A DNA stretch of 21,506 nt. Source: CALXCT01 sp964422185. GTDB taxonomy: Bacteria > Bacillota > Clostridia > Oscillospirales > Oscillospiraceae. How positions within the stretch are numbered: position 1 is the first letter of the stretch; each line of letters opens with the position of its first letter. Location of the stretch: positions 1 to 21,506 of the forward strand of contig CAYRAG010000033.1 of the NCBI GenBank assembly GCA_964422185.1. Direction: 5' to 3'. The notes beneath the pieces are model-generated. The model made no database searches. It saw only the letters and a program-made list of their open reading frames with translations, and was not told where the DNA came from. Made by a program: the position numbers and the translations under genes. Positions 1 through 7,304 of this stretch are shown here, in pieces.

Positions 1-390
1 GCGGACGGCTGTGTCGTCCGGCGCGGCCTCCTCCGACCCCGGATCCCGGAGGAAATGGATCACCAGGAAGAGGATGGCCGCCGCGGCGATGACGGCAATG
101 ATCCCCGTCAGCACAGGGGAGACCCGGCGCCGCCGCCCGACGCCGCGCCGTCTGGCGGAGCGGTGTTCCGACTCCAGTTTTTTGTAGTCACGCTCCAGCT
201 CCCGGTAGTCCTGATCCAGGTCATCGTAGTCCTCTTCCAGCGCCCGGTAGTCTGACGCCAGGGCCTCATAGTCGTCCTGCAGCGCCCGGTAGTCCTCCGC
301 CAGGCGGTCATGCTCCTCCATGAGCGCGCGGTATTTGCCGGCCAGGCTGTGGTACGCCTCGTCCAGCGTGCGGTGCGGTTCCTCCGCCAT
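1..390 (-). CDS. Coiled-coil single-pass membrane protein, N-terminal part (C-terminus outside window)
   Basis: I do not recognise this gene. Read on the minus strand from the ATG at 390-388, the frame stays open for 130 codons to the window edge. Residues 1-32 are acidic and helical. Residues 33-74 are six consecutive seven-residue units of the form DYxxLxx (for example DYRALEE, DYRELER), which predicts a very regular coiled coil. A strongly basic stretch follows (about 77-89, RRRGVGRRRR near its end), then one hydrophobic membrane segment at about 92-114. The last visible residues are rich in D, E and P. The basic residues before the membrane segment suggest a cytoplasmic N-terminus and an external C-terminus (inference). 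An AAGGAG-type ribosome site lies about 12 bases before the ATG, which is somewhat far. The gene diverges from pyrH. It could be a cell-envelope or division-associated protein, but nothing in the visible part identifies a family. Confidence 0.72.
   Translation of the reverse strand, partial: MAEEPHRTLDEAYHSLAGKYRALMEEHDRLAEDYRALQDDYEALASDYRALEEDYDDLDQDYRELERDYKKLESEHRSARRRGVGRRRRVSPVLTGIIAVIAAAAILFLVIHFLRDPGSEEAAPDDTAVR
169..294 (-). repeat. Six tandem 21-bp units coding DYxxLxx heptads
   Basis: Six in-frame 21-base units encode DYRALQD, DYEALAS, DYRALEE, DYDDLDQ, DYRELER and DYKKLES. The GACTA(C/T) start and the leucine codon are kept in each unit, while the other codons differ. The unit matches one coiled-coil heptad, so the array probably grew or shrank by whole heptads. 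Confidence 0.8.
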
Positions 391-463
391 GGGTGATCAG
401 GTCTCCTTCCGGCTGATTTCTCAGAAGCGGATCCCGCTCCGTGAAAGCGATAGATGACAATAA

Positions 464-505
464 GTGGATATAATTAATATCTTTTAACATATGTGTAATA
501 TCCAC
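464..505. repeat. Inverted repeat GTGGATAT - 26 bp - ATATCCAC
   Basis: The 8-base arms at 464-471 and 498-505 are perfect reverse complements and bracket the A/T-rich segment. The right arm reads ATATCCACA (498-506), which is 8 of 9 to the DnaA-box consensus TTATCCACA. The left arm, read on the minus strand, gives ATATCCACT, 7 of 9. The repeat overlaps the proposed leftward promoter, so it could be an operator, but it could also be chance in A/T-rich DNA. Confidence 0.35.
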
Positions 506-513
506 ACTTACAA
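486..513 (-). promoter_or_regulatory. Possible promoter of the leftward coiled-coil gene
   Basis: On the minus strand, TTGTAA (513-508) and TATGTT (491-486) are separated by 16 bases in the only strongly A/T-rich part of this intergenic region, about 95 bases before the ATG at 390. Each hexamer matches 4 of 6 consensus positions. The position is good but the match is modest. Confidence 0.3.
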
Positions 514-900
514 GCAAGCACCCCGCCTCTCCGCTTTCCCGGGAGAGACCGGCCGCGGGGCGAAGCGTGCCGGCGGGGAGAAGGCGGTTCGCGGCCGCGC
601 GGGAAGCCCGCGGCAGGGACAGCGCGCCGGGATTGCCGGGAGGCCCGCCCGTTCATTCTACCGCGTCCGGGGGAGAATTGCAACGGGTTTCCTCATTTGT
701 CATGAAATATTAAGAATTGGCATTTTTCCGCGGCTCTCAGGTAACCATGACAGGCCTCCGCGCCGCGGGGCCGGCCGGATCCCGGCGGGCCCGGAATGCG
801 GGTGCCCGGGCTGCCGCGGGAGACGGGCGCGGGGCTGGGGATGCCGGGCCGCGCGGCGCGGCTTCCGGGCCTTTCCCGGCAAAATAATGTGAAAAACTTT
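514..900. other. Long GC-rich intergenic stretch with hairpins, no gene recognised
   Basis: Together with 391-513 and 901-977 this forms a 587-base gap between divergent genes. It is extremely G/C-rich except around 690-730. Hairpin potential includes 594-614 (GCCGC and GGG pairing with CCC and GCGGC around an AAG loop, with a two-base bulge) and 789-811 (GCCCGG with CCGGGC). A plus-strand frame at 491-892 is open but rich in R, G and P, has no convincing ribosome site and resembles no protein I know. No tRNA, riboswitch or terminator with a U-tract was recognised. Confidence 0.5.
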
Positions 901-911
901 GGTTCAACCAC

Positions 912-940
912 TAGGCAAAAGGGAAAAATTAGATTAAAAT
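912..940 (+). promoter_or_regulatory. Putative sigma-A-type promoter for pyrH
   Basis: TAGGCA (912-917) and TAAAAT (935-940) are separated by 17 bases, in an A/T-richer strip directly upstream of pyrH. The -35 matches 4 of 6 and the -10 matches 5 of 6 consensus positions. Transcription would start about 30 bases before the pyrH ATG, giving a short leader. Confidence 0.45.
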
Positions 941-977
941 AGCGGAAGAAATTTTCGGACGGGGGAGGAGACAGGAG

Positions 978-1700
978 ATGGGGGAACCCAGGTATAAACG
1001 CGTGCTGCTGAAGATCAGCGGAGAGGCGCTGGCGGGGGAGAAAGGCCGGGGCCTGGACTTTGATGTCATCGGCAGCGTGTGCGACGCGGTCAAGCGCTGC
1101 TGCGACATGGGGGTTCAGATGGGCATCGTCGTGGGCGGCGGCAACTTCTGGCGCGGCACGAAAGACGGCGGAGACCGCATGGAGCGCACCCGGGCGGATC
1201 ATATGGGCATGCTCGCCACTGTGATTAACGCGCTGGCGGTGGCGGATACCCTGGAGCAGAAGGGCGTGGAGGTCCGGGTTCAGACCGCCATCGAGATGCA
1301 CTCCATCGCCGAGCCCTATATCCGGTCCAGAGCCATCCGGCACCTGGAGAAGGGGCGTGTGGTGATTTTCGGCTGCGGGACGGGCAATCCCTACTTCTCC
1401 ACCGATACGGGCGCGGTGCTGCGCGCGGCGGAGGTCAACGCGGATGTCATCCTTCTGGCCAAGAATATTGACGGCGTGTATTCCGCGGATCCCCACAAGG
1501 ATCCCAGCGCCGTGAAATACGACAGCATCAGCTATGACGATGTGCTCAAACAGCACCTGCAGGTGATGGATTTCACCGCGACTTCCCTCTCCATGGACAA
1601 TAAGATTCCCGTGCTTCTGTTCGCGCTGAAAGACCCGGAGAATATTGTCCGTGTGGTGACGGGGGAGAAGATCGGCACCATTGTGAAGGAGGAGAACTGA
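978..1700 (+). CDS. pyrH: UMP kinase
   Basis: UMP kinase of the amino-acid-kinase fold phosphorylates UMP to UDP with ATP in pyrimidine nucleotide synthesis, in the cytoplasm. The 240-residue length is normal for the bacterial hexameric enzyme. Visible family features are K12 with SGE at 14-16 near the phosphate site, VVGGGNFWRG at 51-60, DHMGMLAT at 74-81, the UMP-site loop TGNPYFSTDT at 135-144, and MDNKIP at 206-211. The ATG follows a strong GGAGGAG (964-970) by seven bases. frr starts one base after the stop, so the two are probably translated together. In many bacteria pyrH-frr follows rpsB-tsf; here pyrH is the first gene of the plus-strand run and has a promoter-like site directly upstream. 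Identification is secure. Confidence 0.97.
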   Translation: MGEPRYKRVLLKISGEALAGEKGRGLDFDVIGSVCDAVKRCCDMGVQMGIVVGGGNFWRGTKDGGDRMERTRADHMGMLATVINALAVADTLEQKGVEVRVQTAIEMHSIAEPYIRSRAIRHLEKGRVVIFGCGTGNPYFSTDTGAVLRAAEVNADVILLAKNIDGVYSADPHKDPSAVKYDSISYDDVLKQHLQVMDFTATSLSMDNKIPVLLFALKDPENIVRVVTGEKIGTIVKEEN

Positions 1701-1701
1701 T

Positions 1702-2256
1702 ATGATCGATATCCTGAAAGAGTATGATGTGAAAATGGGCAAGACCGTGGATGTGGTGAAGAGCAACTTCGCCAGCGTCCGCGCCGGCCGGGCGAATGCC
1801 GCCGTGCTGGACCGGATTACCGTGGAGTATTACGGCACACCCACCCCGCTCAACCAGGTGGGGACCATCTCCTCGCCGGATCCCCGGACGCTGCTGCTTC
1901 AGCCCTGGGATCCCGCCCTGCTCAAGGCCATGGAGAAAGCCATTCAGGCCTCGGATCTGGGGATCAACCCGCAGAACGACGGGCGCTGCATCCGGCTGAT
2001 TTTCCCCCAGCTGACCGAGGAGCGCCGCAGGGATCTGGGCAAACAGGTGCGCAAATACGGCGAGGAGGGCAAGGTCGCGGTGCGCAATATCCGCCGGGAC
2101 GCCATGGAGAAGTGCAAGAAGCTGCAGAAGGACGGCGAGCTGACCGAGGACGACCTGAAGCAGTGCGAGAAGGATCTGCAGACCATGACAGACAAACGCT
2201 GCAAGGAACTGGACGACCTGACCGCGAAAAAGGAAGCGGAACTGATGGCGGTTTGA
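1702..2256 (+). CDS. frr: Ribosome recycling factor
   Basis: Ribosome recycling factor acts with EF-G to split the post-termination ribosome. The protein has 184 residues, the usual size. The two-domain family pattern is visible: RAGRA at 27-31 in the first long helix, YYGTPTPLNQ at 43-52 leading into the small beta domain, and the return helices carrying RNIRRD at 128-133 and a charged K/E-rich C-terminal helix. The ATG lies one base after the pyrH stop and its AAGGAGGAG ribosome site is inside the end of pyrH, which indicates translational coupling. A strong hairpin followed by a T-rich run lies downstream, so some transcripts may end after frr. Identification is secure. Confidence 0.97.
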   Translation: MIDILKEYDVKMGKTVDVVKSNFASVRAGRANAAVLDRITVEYYGTPTPLNQVGTISSPDPRTLLLQPWDPALLKAMEKAIQASDLGINPQNDGRCIRLIFPQLTEERRRDLGKQVRKYGEEGKVAVRNIRRDAMEKCKKLQKDGELTEDDLKQCEKDLQTMTDKRCKELDDLTAKKEAELMAV

Positions 2257-2269
2257 CGCCGGAAAAGGC

Positions 2270-2308
2270 AGGGATGCGGGATGGAGCTTCCGTTCCGCAT
2301 TCTTTGTT
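2270..2308 (+). terminator. Terminator- or attenuator-like hairpin between frr and uppS
   Basis: Bases 2274-2285 pair with 2289-2300 over 12 continuous base pairs (two are G-U) around a three-base GCT loop. The stem can be extended to 2270/2304 with further A-U, G-C and G-U pairs. It is followed by TCTTTGTT (2301-2308). This has the form of an intrinsic terminator with an imperfect U-tract. It sits 17 bases after the frr stop and ends before the ribosome site of uppS, so it may cause partial termination inside the housekeeping operon. Confidence 0.6.
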
Positions 2309-2325
2309 GGATGGAGGCATCGGAC

Positions 2326-3072
2326 ATGGCTCTGTTCGAGAAAAAAGACGCGCCGGCGCAGGTGGATTTTACCCGTCTGCCCCGGCATATCGCCATGATC
2401 ATGGACGGCAACGGGCGCTGGGCGAAAAAACGGGGACTGCCCCGGACGGCGGGGCACGCCGCAGGCGCGGAGAATTTCCGGACTATCGCGACCTACTGCA
2501 GGGATATCGGCCTGGAGTACCTGACGGTCTACGCGTTCTCCACGGAGAACTGGAAGCGGTCCGCGGAGGAGGTGTCCTCCATCATGGATCTGCTTCACAA
2601 GTATCTGCTGGAGGCCATCGGGAGAATGGAGCGGGATCGGGTGAAGATGAAATTCTTCGGCGATCTGGCGCCGCTCTCGCCGGAGCTGCGGGCGCTGTGC
2701 CGGGAGACGGAGGAGATCTCCGGGCGCTATGAGGGCTGCCAGGTGAATATCTGCCTGAATTACGGCGGAAGAGACGAGCTGGTGCGGGCGGCGGCGGCGT
2801 TCGCCGCGGACTGCGTTGCGGGCCGGGAGGATCCCGCCGCCCTGACGCAGGAGAAGCTGAGCGGATACCTCTTCTCCGCCGGCGTGCCGGATCCGGATCT
2901 CGTCATCCGGCCGGGCGGGGAGCTTCGGATCTCCAATTTCCTGCTCTGGCAGTCCGCCTACGCGGAATACTATTTTACGCAGGTGCTCTGGCCTGACTTC
3001 GACCGGGAGGAGCTGCACCGGGCGCTTGCCGCGTACCAGAGCCGCTCCCGGCGCTACGGGGGTGTGACCTGA
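2326..3072 (+). CDS. uppS: Isoprenyl transferase (undecaprenyl diphosphate synthase)
   Basis: This cis-prenyltransferase builds undecaprenyl diphosphate, the lipid carrier of peptidoglycan and teichoic acid precursors, from FPP and IPP. With the start at 2326 it has 248 residues, a normal length. Family motifs are MDGNGRWA at 26-33 with the catalytic Asp27, STENW at 72-76, NYGGRDE at 145-151, and RPGGELRISNFLLWQ at 195-209. The frame is open further upstream to an ATG at 2281. I prefer ATG 2326 because it follows GGAGG (2313-2317) by eight bases and because the upstream ATG lies inside a 12-bp hairpin. The last codon abuts the GTG start of cdsA. It supplies the carrier lipid next to cdsA, dxr and ispG in the same operon. 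Identification is secure; the start is likely but inferred. Confidence 0.95.
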   Translation: MALFEKKDAPAQVDFTRLPRHIAMIMDGNGRWAKKRGLPRTAGHAAGAENFRTIATYCRDIGLEYLTVYAFSTENWKRSAEEVSSIMDLLHKYLLEAIGRMERDRVKMKFFGDLAPLSPELRALCRETEEISGRYEGCQVNICLNYGGRDELVRAAAAFAADCVAGREDPAALTQEKLSGYLFSAGVPDPDLVIRPGGELRISNFLLWQSAYAEYYFTQVLWPDFDREELHRALAAYQSRSRRYGGVT

Positions 3073-3909
3073 GTGGCGAAACGCATCATCGTGGCGGTCA
3101 TCTTCGTGCCGCTGCTGATTTTTGTCATGCTGTTCCTGCCCCCCGTGGTTCTGGCGGCGGTGGTGGCGTTCATCGCCGGAATGGCCGCGTTCGAGTTTCT
3201 CCGGGCGGCGGGCGTGCGGGATCTCCGGCTCAGGGTGTGGACTATCCTCACCGGCGCTCTGGTGCCCATGCTCTGCTGGGCGGCGAGAACTTTCCGCGGC
3301 GTGCCGGACGGGTATAACTATCTCTACCTCCCGGCGCTGATTTTGCTGATCTTCCCGTTCTTTCACGCCATCGGGACCTACGGCAGGGAGGACGAGGTGC
3401 CGGTGGCCCATCTCATGGCCTGCTGTTTTGCCGGGTTTGTCATTCCGCTCTCGCTGTCCGCCCTGGTGGAGCTGAAATGCATGGAGCACGGGAAGTACCT
3501 GGTGCTGCTGGCGGTGCTGCTGGCGTTCATTACCGACGGCGGCGCCTATTTCACCGGCGTGTTTCTGGGCAGGCACCGGGGGATCGTGAAGGTCAGCCCC
3601 AACAAGAGCGTGGAGGGATTCCTCGGGGGCTTCGCGACCGGCGTGGTGTTCTGCCTGGCCTACGGCGCCGTTGTCCGCGCGGCGGCGGGTATCCCGGTCC
3701 GCATGCCGTACCTGGTGATCTACGGCCTGGTGGGCGCCGCGGTGACGGAACTGGGGGATCTGTCCTTCTCCTACATCAAGCGCCAGACGGGCGTGAAGGA
3801 CTTCGGCCGGGTGCTGCCCGGACACGGCGGCATGCTGGACCGGTTTGACAGCATGATCTTCTGCGCGCCCGCCATTCTGCTGTGCGCGGTGCTGTTCCCC
3901 GTGTTTTAG
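3073..3909 (+). CDS. cdsA: Phosphatidate cytidylyltransferase (CDP-diglyceride synthase)
   Basis: This integral membrane enzyme makes CDP-diacylglycerol from phosphatidic acid and CTP, the branch point of phospholipid synthesis. The 278-residue protein is hydrophobic throughout with many membrane segments, as is usual. The family signature is clear at 233-260: SYIKRQTGVKDFG, then PGHGG and DRFDS. Other conserved parts are TDGGAYFTG at 154-162 and SPNKSVEG at 175-182. The start is a GTG directly after the uppS stop, with no gap and only a weak G-rich ribosome site, so translation probably depends on coupling to uppS. The order uppS-cdsA-dxr-rseP is the conserved one in many bacteria. Identification is secure. 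Confidence 0.95.
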   Translation: MAKRIIVAVIFVPLLIFVMLFLPPVVLAAVVAFIAGMAAFEFLRAAGVRDLRLRVWTILTGALVPMLCWAARTFRGVPDGYNYLYLPALILLIFPFFHAIGTYGREDEVPVAHLMACCFAGFVIPLSLSALVELKCMEHGKYLVLLAVLLAFITDGGAYFTGVFLGRHRGIVKVSPNKSVEGFLGGFATGVVFCLAYGAVVRAAAGIPVRMPYLVIYGLVGAAVTELGDLSFSYIKRQTGVKDFGRVLPGHGGMLDRFDSMIFCAPAILLCAVLFPVF

Positions 3910-3924
3910 GAAGGGTGGTTCTGG

Positions 3925-5064
3925 ATGAGGAAAACCATCTCGGTGCTGGGGTCCACGGGCTCGATCGGGCGGCAGTCGCTGGAGGTGATTGCCGCCTGCG
4001 GCATGAAGGCGGCCGCGCTCACCGCGGATCGCAGCGTGGATTTGATGGAGACGCAGTGCCGGCGGTTCCGCCCGCGGCTCGCGGTGATGATGGACCCCGG
4101 CGCGGCGGCGGATCTGCGCGTGCGCCTGGCGGATACGGAGACCCGGGTGGCGCAGGGGATGGACGGCCTGCTGGAGGCGGCCTGCCTGGAGGAGACGGAT
4201 ACCGTCATCACCGCGGTGGTGGGGATGATCGGGCTGATGCCCACCCTCGCCGCCATTGAGGCGGGAAAGCGCATCGCGTTCGCCAACAAGGAGACGCTGG
4301 TCTGCGCCGGGGAGCTGGTCATGGCCCGGGCGGAGCGGTGCGGGGCGGAGATTGTGCCGGTGGACTCGGAGCACTCGGCGCTGTTCCAGTGCCTGCAGGG
4401 AAACCGGGACAGAGGAGAGGTAAAGCGGCTGATCCTCACCGCGTCCGGCGGCCCGTTCTACGGCTGGAGCGCCGATCGGCTGCGGACGGTGCGCAGGGAG
4501 GACGCCCTGAAGCACCCGAACTGGCACATGGGCGCCAAGGTCACCGTGGACTCGGCCACCATGATGAACAAGGGCCTGGAGTTCATTGAGGCCATGCGGC
4601 TGTATCATATGCCGCCGGAAAAGATATCCATTGTCATCCACCGGGAGAGCATTATCCACTCCCTGGTGGAGTACCGGGATCACGCCATTCTCGCCCAGCT
4701 GGGGGAGCCGGATATGCGGCTGCCCATCCAGTACGCCCTGACCTGGCCGGAGCGTGTGCCCGGGCCGGCAAGGGAGCTGGATCTGCTGCGGTGTCCCGCC
4801 CTGACATTCGCGCCGCCGGATCCGGAGACTTTCCGCTGCCTGGGGCTGGCGCTGGAGGCGGCCAGGACGGGCGGCACCGCCTGTACCGTGCTCAACGCGG
4901 CCAATGAGGCGGCGGTGGGTCTGTTTCTGCAGGACAAAATCGGCTTTTGCGAGATACCGGAGCGGGTGGAGCGGGCGCTGGCGGCGATCCGGCCGGAGCC
5001 GGCGGACACCCTGGACCGGATCATGGCGGCGGATCAGGCGGCGAGGGAGATCGCGCTTTCGTAG
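3925..5064 (+). CDS. dxr: 1-deoxy-D-xylulose 5-phosphate reductoisomerase
   Basis: DXR converts 1-deoxy-D-xylulose 5-phosphate to 2-C-methyl-D-erythritol 4-phosphate with NADPH and a divalent metal, the first committed step of the MEP isoprenoid pathway. The protein has 379 residues, a usual length. The NADPH-binding loop GSTGSIG is at 9-15 and NKET at 121-124. The metal site DSE is at 148-150, followed by SALFQCL. The substrate-binding parts SGGPF (174-178), HPNWHMG (197-203) and MMNKGLE (213-219) are all present. The ATG follows a GGAAGGGTGG purine run. The end is 17 bases before the rseP ATG. With ispG further down, the operon holds two MEP-pathway steps and their user, uppS. Identification is secure. 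Confidence 0.97.
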   Translation: MRKTISVLGSTGSIGRQSLEVIAACGMKAAALTADRSVDLMETQCRRFRPRLAVMMDPGAAADLRVRLADTETRVAQGMDGLLEAACLEETDTVITAVVGMIGLMPTLAAIEAGKRIAFANKETLVCAGELVMARAERCGAEIVPVDSEHSALFQCLQGNRDRGEVKRLILTASGGPFYGWSADRLRTVRREDALKHPNWHMGAKVTVDSATMMNKGLEFIEAMRLYHMPPEKISIVIHRESIIHSLVEYRDHAILAQLGEPDMRLPIQYALTWPERVPGPARELDLLRCPALTFAPPDPETFRCLGLALEAARTGGTACTVLNAANEAAVGLFLQDKIGFCEIPERVERALAAIRPEPADTLDRIMAADQAAREIALS

Positions 5065-5081
5065 CACAAAGGAGACTGCCC

Positions 5082-6140
5082 ATGCTCTATCTTATCATCG
5101 CCATCCTGGGATTCGGCGTGCTGATCGCCGTCCACGAGGCCGGCCACTTCGCCTCCGCCAAGCTGCTGGGCGTCCAGGTCAATGAGTTCTCCATCGGCAT
5201 GGGCCCGGCGCTGGTGTCCCGGCAGAAAGGGGAGACGCTGTACTCCCTGCGCCTGCTGCCCATCGGCGGGTACTGCGCCATGGAGGGGGAGGACGAGAGC
5301 TCGGACAACCCCAGGGCGTTCGGCAACCAGGCCCGCTGGAAACAGCTGGTCATTCTGGTGGCGGGCTCTTTCATGAACTATGCGGCGGGGTTTGTCCTGG
5401 TGCTCATTCTCATGGCCGGCGCGGCCGGCTTCTCCAGCAATACGCTGGCGGGCTTTATGGACGGCTTTCCCCTGGAGGGGGAGGCCGGGCTGATGGCCGG
5501 CGACCGCATTGTGAAGATCGGCGGCGCGGCCACCCACACCCTCAGCGATGTGCGCATGCAGCTGGCCCGGCAGACCGGGGACACCATGGATCTGGTGGTG
5601 GTGCGGGACGGCAGGCGCGTGGCGCTGGACGACCTGCCCCTGACCATGCGGGAGTACGAGTACCAGGGCACTAAGGCCGTGCAGTACGGCCTGATCTTTG
5701 AGAGCGAGGAGAACAGTCCCCTGACCGCGCTGCGGTACAGCTGGTGGGAGTGCGTCTACTTCGTCAGGTCCGTGTGGTACGGGCTGCTGGATCTCCTCAC
5801 CGGCCGGGCCGGCGTGAAGGATCTGGCCGGGCCCATCGGGATTGTCGCCACCATTACGCAGGTGGGCAGCTCCGCGTCCAGTGTGGCCGAGGGGGTGAGC
5901 TGGGCGGTGGAGGTCATCGCCCTCATCGCCATCAACCTGGCCGTGATGAATCTGCTGCCCATCCCCGCCCTGGACGGCGGCAGGGTGTTCTTCCTGGTGC
6001 TCAACTGGCTCTGCCTGCTGATCTTCAAACGCAGGATCCCGGAGAAGTACGAGAATTATATCCATATGGCGGGGCTGGTGCTGCTTCTGATTCTCATGGC
6101 GGTGGTGGCCCTCAACGATGTCCTGCGGCTGGTCCGTTAG
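5082..6140 (+). CDS. rseP: Site-2 zinc metalloprotease RseP family
   Basis: This is a membrane-embedded zinc protease that cuts substrates inside the membrane, such as anti-sigma factors or signal-peptide remnants (RseP/RasP family). I chose ATG 5082 because AAAGGAG precedes it by eight bases and the protein then begins with a membrane helix carrying the zinc motif HEAGH at 18-22. The open frame extends further upstream inside dxr, which is spurious. The 352-residue protein has one central PDZ domain (about 120-200) and the second active-site motif NLLPIPALDGG at 290-300, whose Asp298 is the third zinc ligand. Further membrane helices are near 95-115, 270-290 and 325-347. The substrate in this organism is unknown. 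No anti-sigma factor gene is in the window. Confidence 0.95.
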   Translation: MLYLIIAILGFGVLIAVHEAGHFASAKLLGVQVNEFSIGMGPALVSRQKGETLYSLRLLPIGGYCAMEGEDESSDNPRAFGNQARWKQLVILVAGSFMNYAAGFVLVLILMAGAAGFSSNTLAGFMDGFPLEGEAGLMAGDRIVKIGGAATHTLSDVRMQLARQTGDTMDLVVVRDGRRVALDDLPLTMREYEYQGTKAVQYGLIFESEENSPLTALRYSWWECVYFVRSVWYGLLDLLTGRAGVKDLAGPIGIVATITQVGSSASSVAEGVSWAVEVIALIAINLAVMNLLPIPALDGGRVFFLVLNWLCLLIFKRRIPEKYENYIHMAGLVLLLILMAVVALNDVLRLVR

Positions 6141-6162
6141 GACGCGCCGGGAGGGGAAACGG

Positions 6163-7221
6163 ATGACCAGACAGATCATGGTGGGAGGGGTGCCCGTCGG
6201 GGGCGGCGCCCCGGTGACTATCCAGTCCATGTGCAATACCCCAACGGCGGATGTGGAGGCGACGGCGGCGCAGATCAACCGCCTCGCGGACGCCGGCTGC
6301 GATATCGTCCGGGTGGCGGTGCCGGACAGGGAGGCCGCCTGGGCCATCGGCGAGATCAAGAAGCGCGTCTCCCTCCCCGTGGTGGCGGATATCCACTTTG
6401 ACGCCCGCCTGGCGGTGGAGAGCGCGGCGGCCGGCGCGGACAAGATCCGCATCAACCCGGGCAACATCGGCGGGGAGGATCAGGTCAAAGCGGTGGCGGA
6501 CGCGTGCCGCCGGCGGGGGATCCCCATCCGCATCGGCGTCAACGGGGGCTCTCTGGAGAAGCCGCTGCTCTCCAGATACGGCGGCGTCTGCCCGGAGGCC
6601 ATGGTGGAGTCCGCGCTCGGCCAGATCCGGCTGCTGAACCGGTTTGATTTTGACGACATCTGCGTCTCCCTGAAGGCCTCGGATGTGGTTCAGACCATGG
6701 CCGCGTACCGCATGATGAGCGAGCGCAGCGGCTATCCGCTGCACCTGGGCGTCACGGAGGCGGGCACGCCCCGGAAGGGGATCCTGAAATCCGCCATCGG
6801 CATCGGGGGCCTGCTGGCCATGGGCATCGGGGACACCATCCGGGTCTCCCTGTCCGCGGATCCGGCGGAGGAGGTGGCCGCCGCCCGGGATATCCTGGAG
6901 GCGGTGGGGCTGCGCCGCCGGGGCCCGGAGCTGATCTCGTGCCCCACCTGCGGCCGGACCAAAATCGATCTGATCGCCCTGGCCGGCGAGGTGGAGCAGC
7001 GGCTCCGGCAGGTGGATAAACCCATTACCGTGGCGGTGATGGGCTGCGCGGTGAACGGGCCCGGAGAGGCCTCCCGCGCGGATGTGGGCATCGCCGGCGG
7101 CGACGGCGAGGGCCTGCTGTTCCGGAAAGGCCGGGTAGTCCGGAAAGTCCCCCAGGATCAGCTGGTGGACGAGCTGTTCCGGCTGATTGACACCCTGGAC
7201 GGCGAAAGTCCGGCGCCCTGA
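6163..7221 (+). CDS. ispG: 4-hydroxy-3-methylbut-2-enyl diphosphate synthase (flavodoxin/ferredoxin type)
   Basis: IspG (GcpE) is the [4Fe-4S] enzyme that converts MEcPP to HMBPP in the MEP pathway. The protein has 352 residues from ATG 6163, which follows GGGAGGGG at good spacing; the frame open upstream to 6118 overlaps rseP and is unlikely to be used. The N-terminal part is a TIM-barrel-like domain with IRINPGN at 96-101 and GVNGGSLEK at 125-133. The C-terminal domain carries the cluster ligands Cys260 and Cys263 (SCPTCGRT), Cys295 (MGCAVNGPGE) and Glu302. This is the short bacterial form without the extra plant-type insert. It is followed by 83 bases with only a small CCCCG/CGGGG hairpin before polC. 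Identification is secure. Confidence 0.97.
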   Translation: MTRQIMVGGVPVGGGAPVTIQSMCNTPTADVEATAAQINRLADAGCDIVRVAVPDREAAWAIGEIKKRVSLPVVADIHFDARLAVESAAAGADKIRINPGNIGGEDQVKAVADACRRRGIPIRIGVNGGSLEKPLLSRYGGVCPEAMVESALGQIRLLNRFDFDDICVSLKASDVVQTMAAYRMMSERSGYPLHLGVTEAGTPRKGILKSAIGIGGLLAMGIGDTIRVSLSADPAEEVAAARDILEAVGLRRRGPELISCPTCGRTKIDLIALAGEVEQRLRQVDKPITVAVMGCAVNGPGEASRADVGIAGGDGEGLLFRKGRVVRKVPQDQLVDELFRLIDTLDGESPAP

Positions 7222-7304
7222 GCGGTTCCCCGCCGCGGGGCGGAGGATACGGGGGAGTACGCGGCGTTTCGCGGTATCGATGGACGAAGGAGATGGGACA
7301 GGAG

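Noticed and set aside
491..892. Plus-strand open frame of 133 codons in the gap before pyrH
   Set aside because: Its product is rich in R, G and P as expected from random GC-rich DNA. It has no good ribosome site and no recognisable domain.
2281..2325. Longer uppS start at ATG 2281
   Set aside because: The ATG is buried in a 12-bp hairpin and has no ribosome site. ATG 2326 has GGAGG at eight bases and gives the normal family N-terminus.
1573..5067. Very long minus-strand open frame (1164 codons) opposite frr to dxr
   Set aside because: It lies antisense to four secure genes. Its product is rich in R, H, P, Q and G, the usual shadow of GC-rich coding DNA.
4947..5081. Upstream extension of rseP
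   Set aside because: It overlaps the end of dxr in another frame. The membrane helix with HEAGH starts at ATG 5082, which has a good ribosome site.
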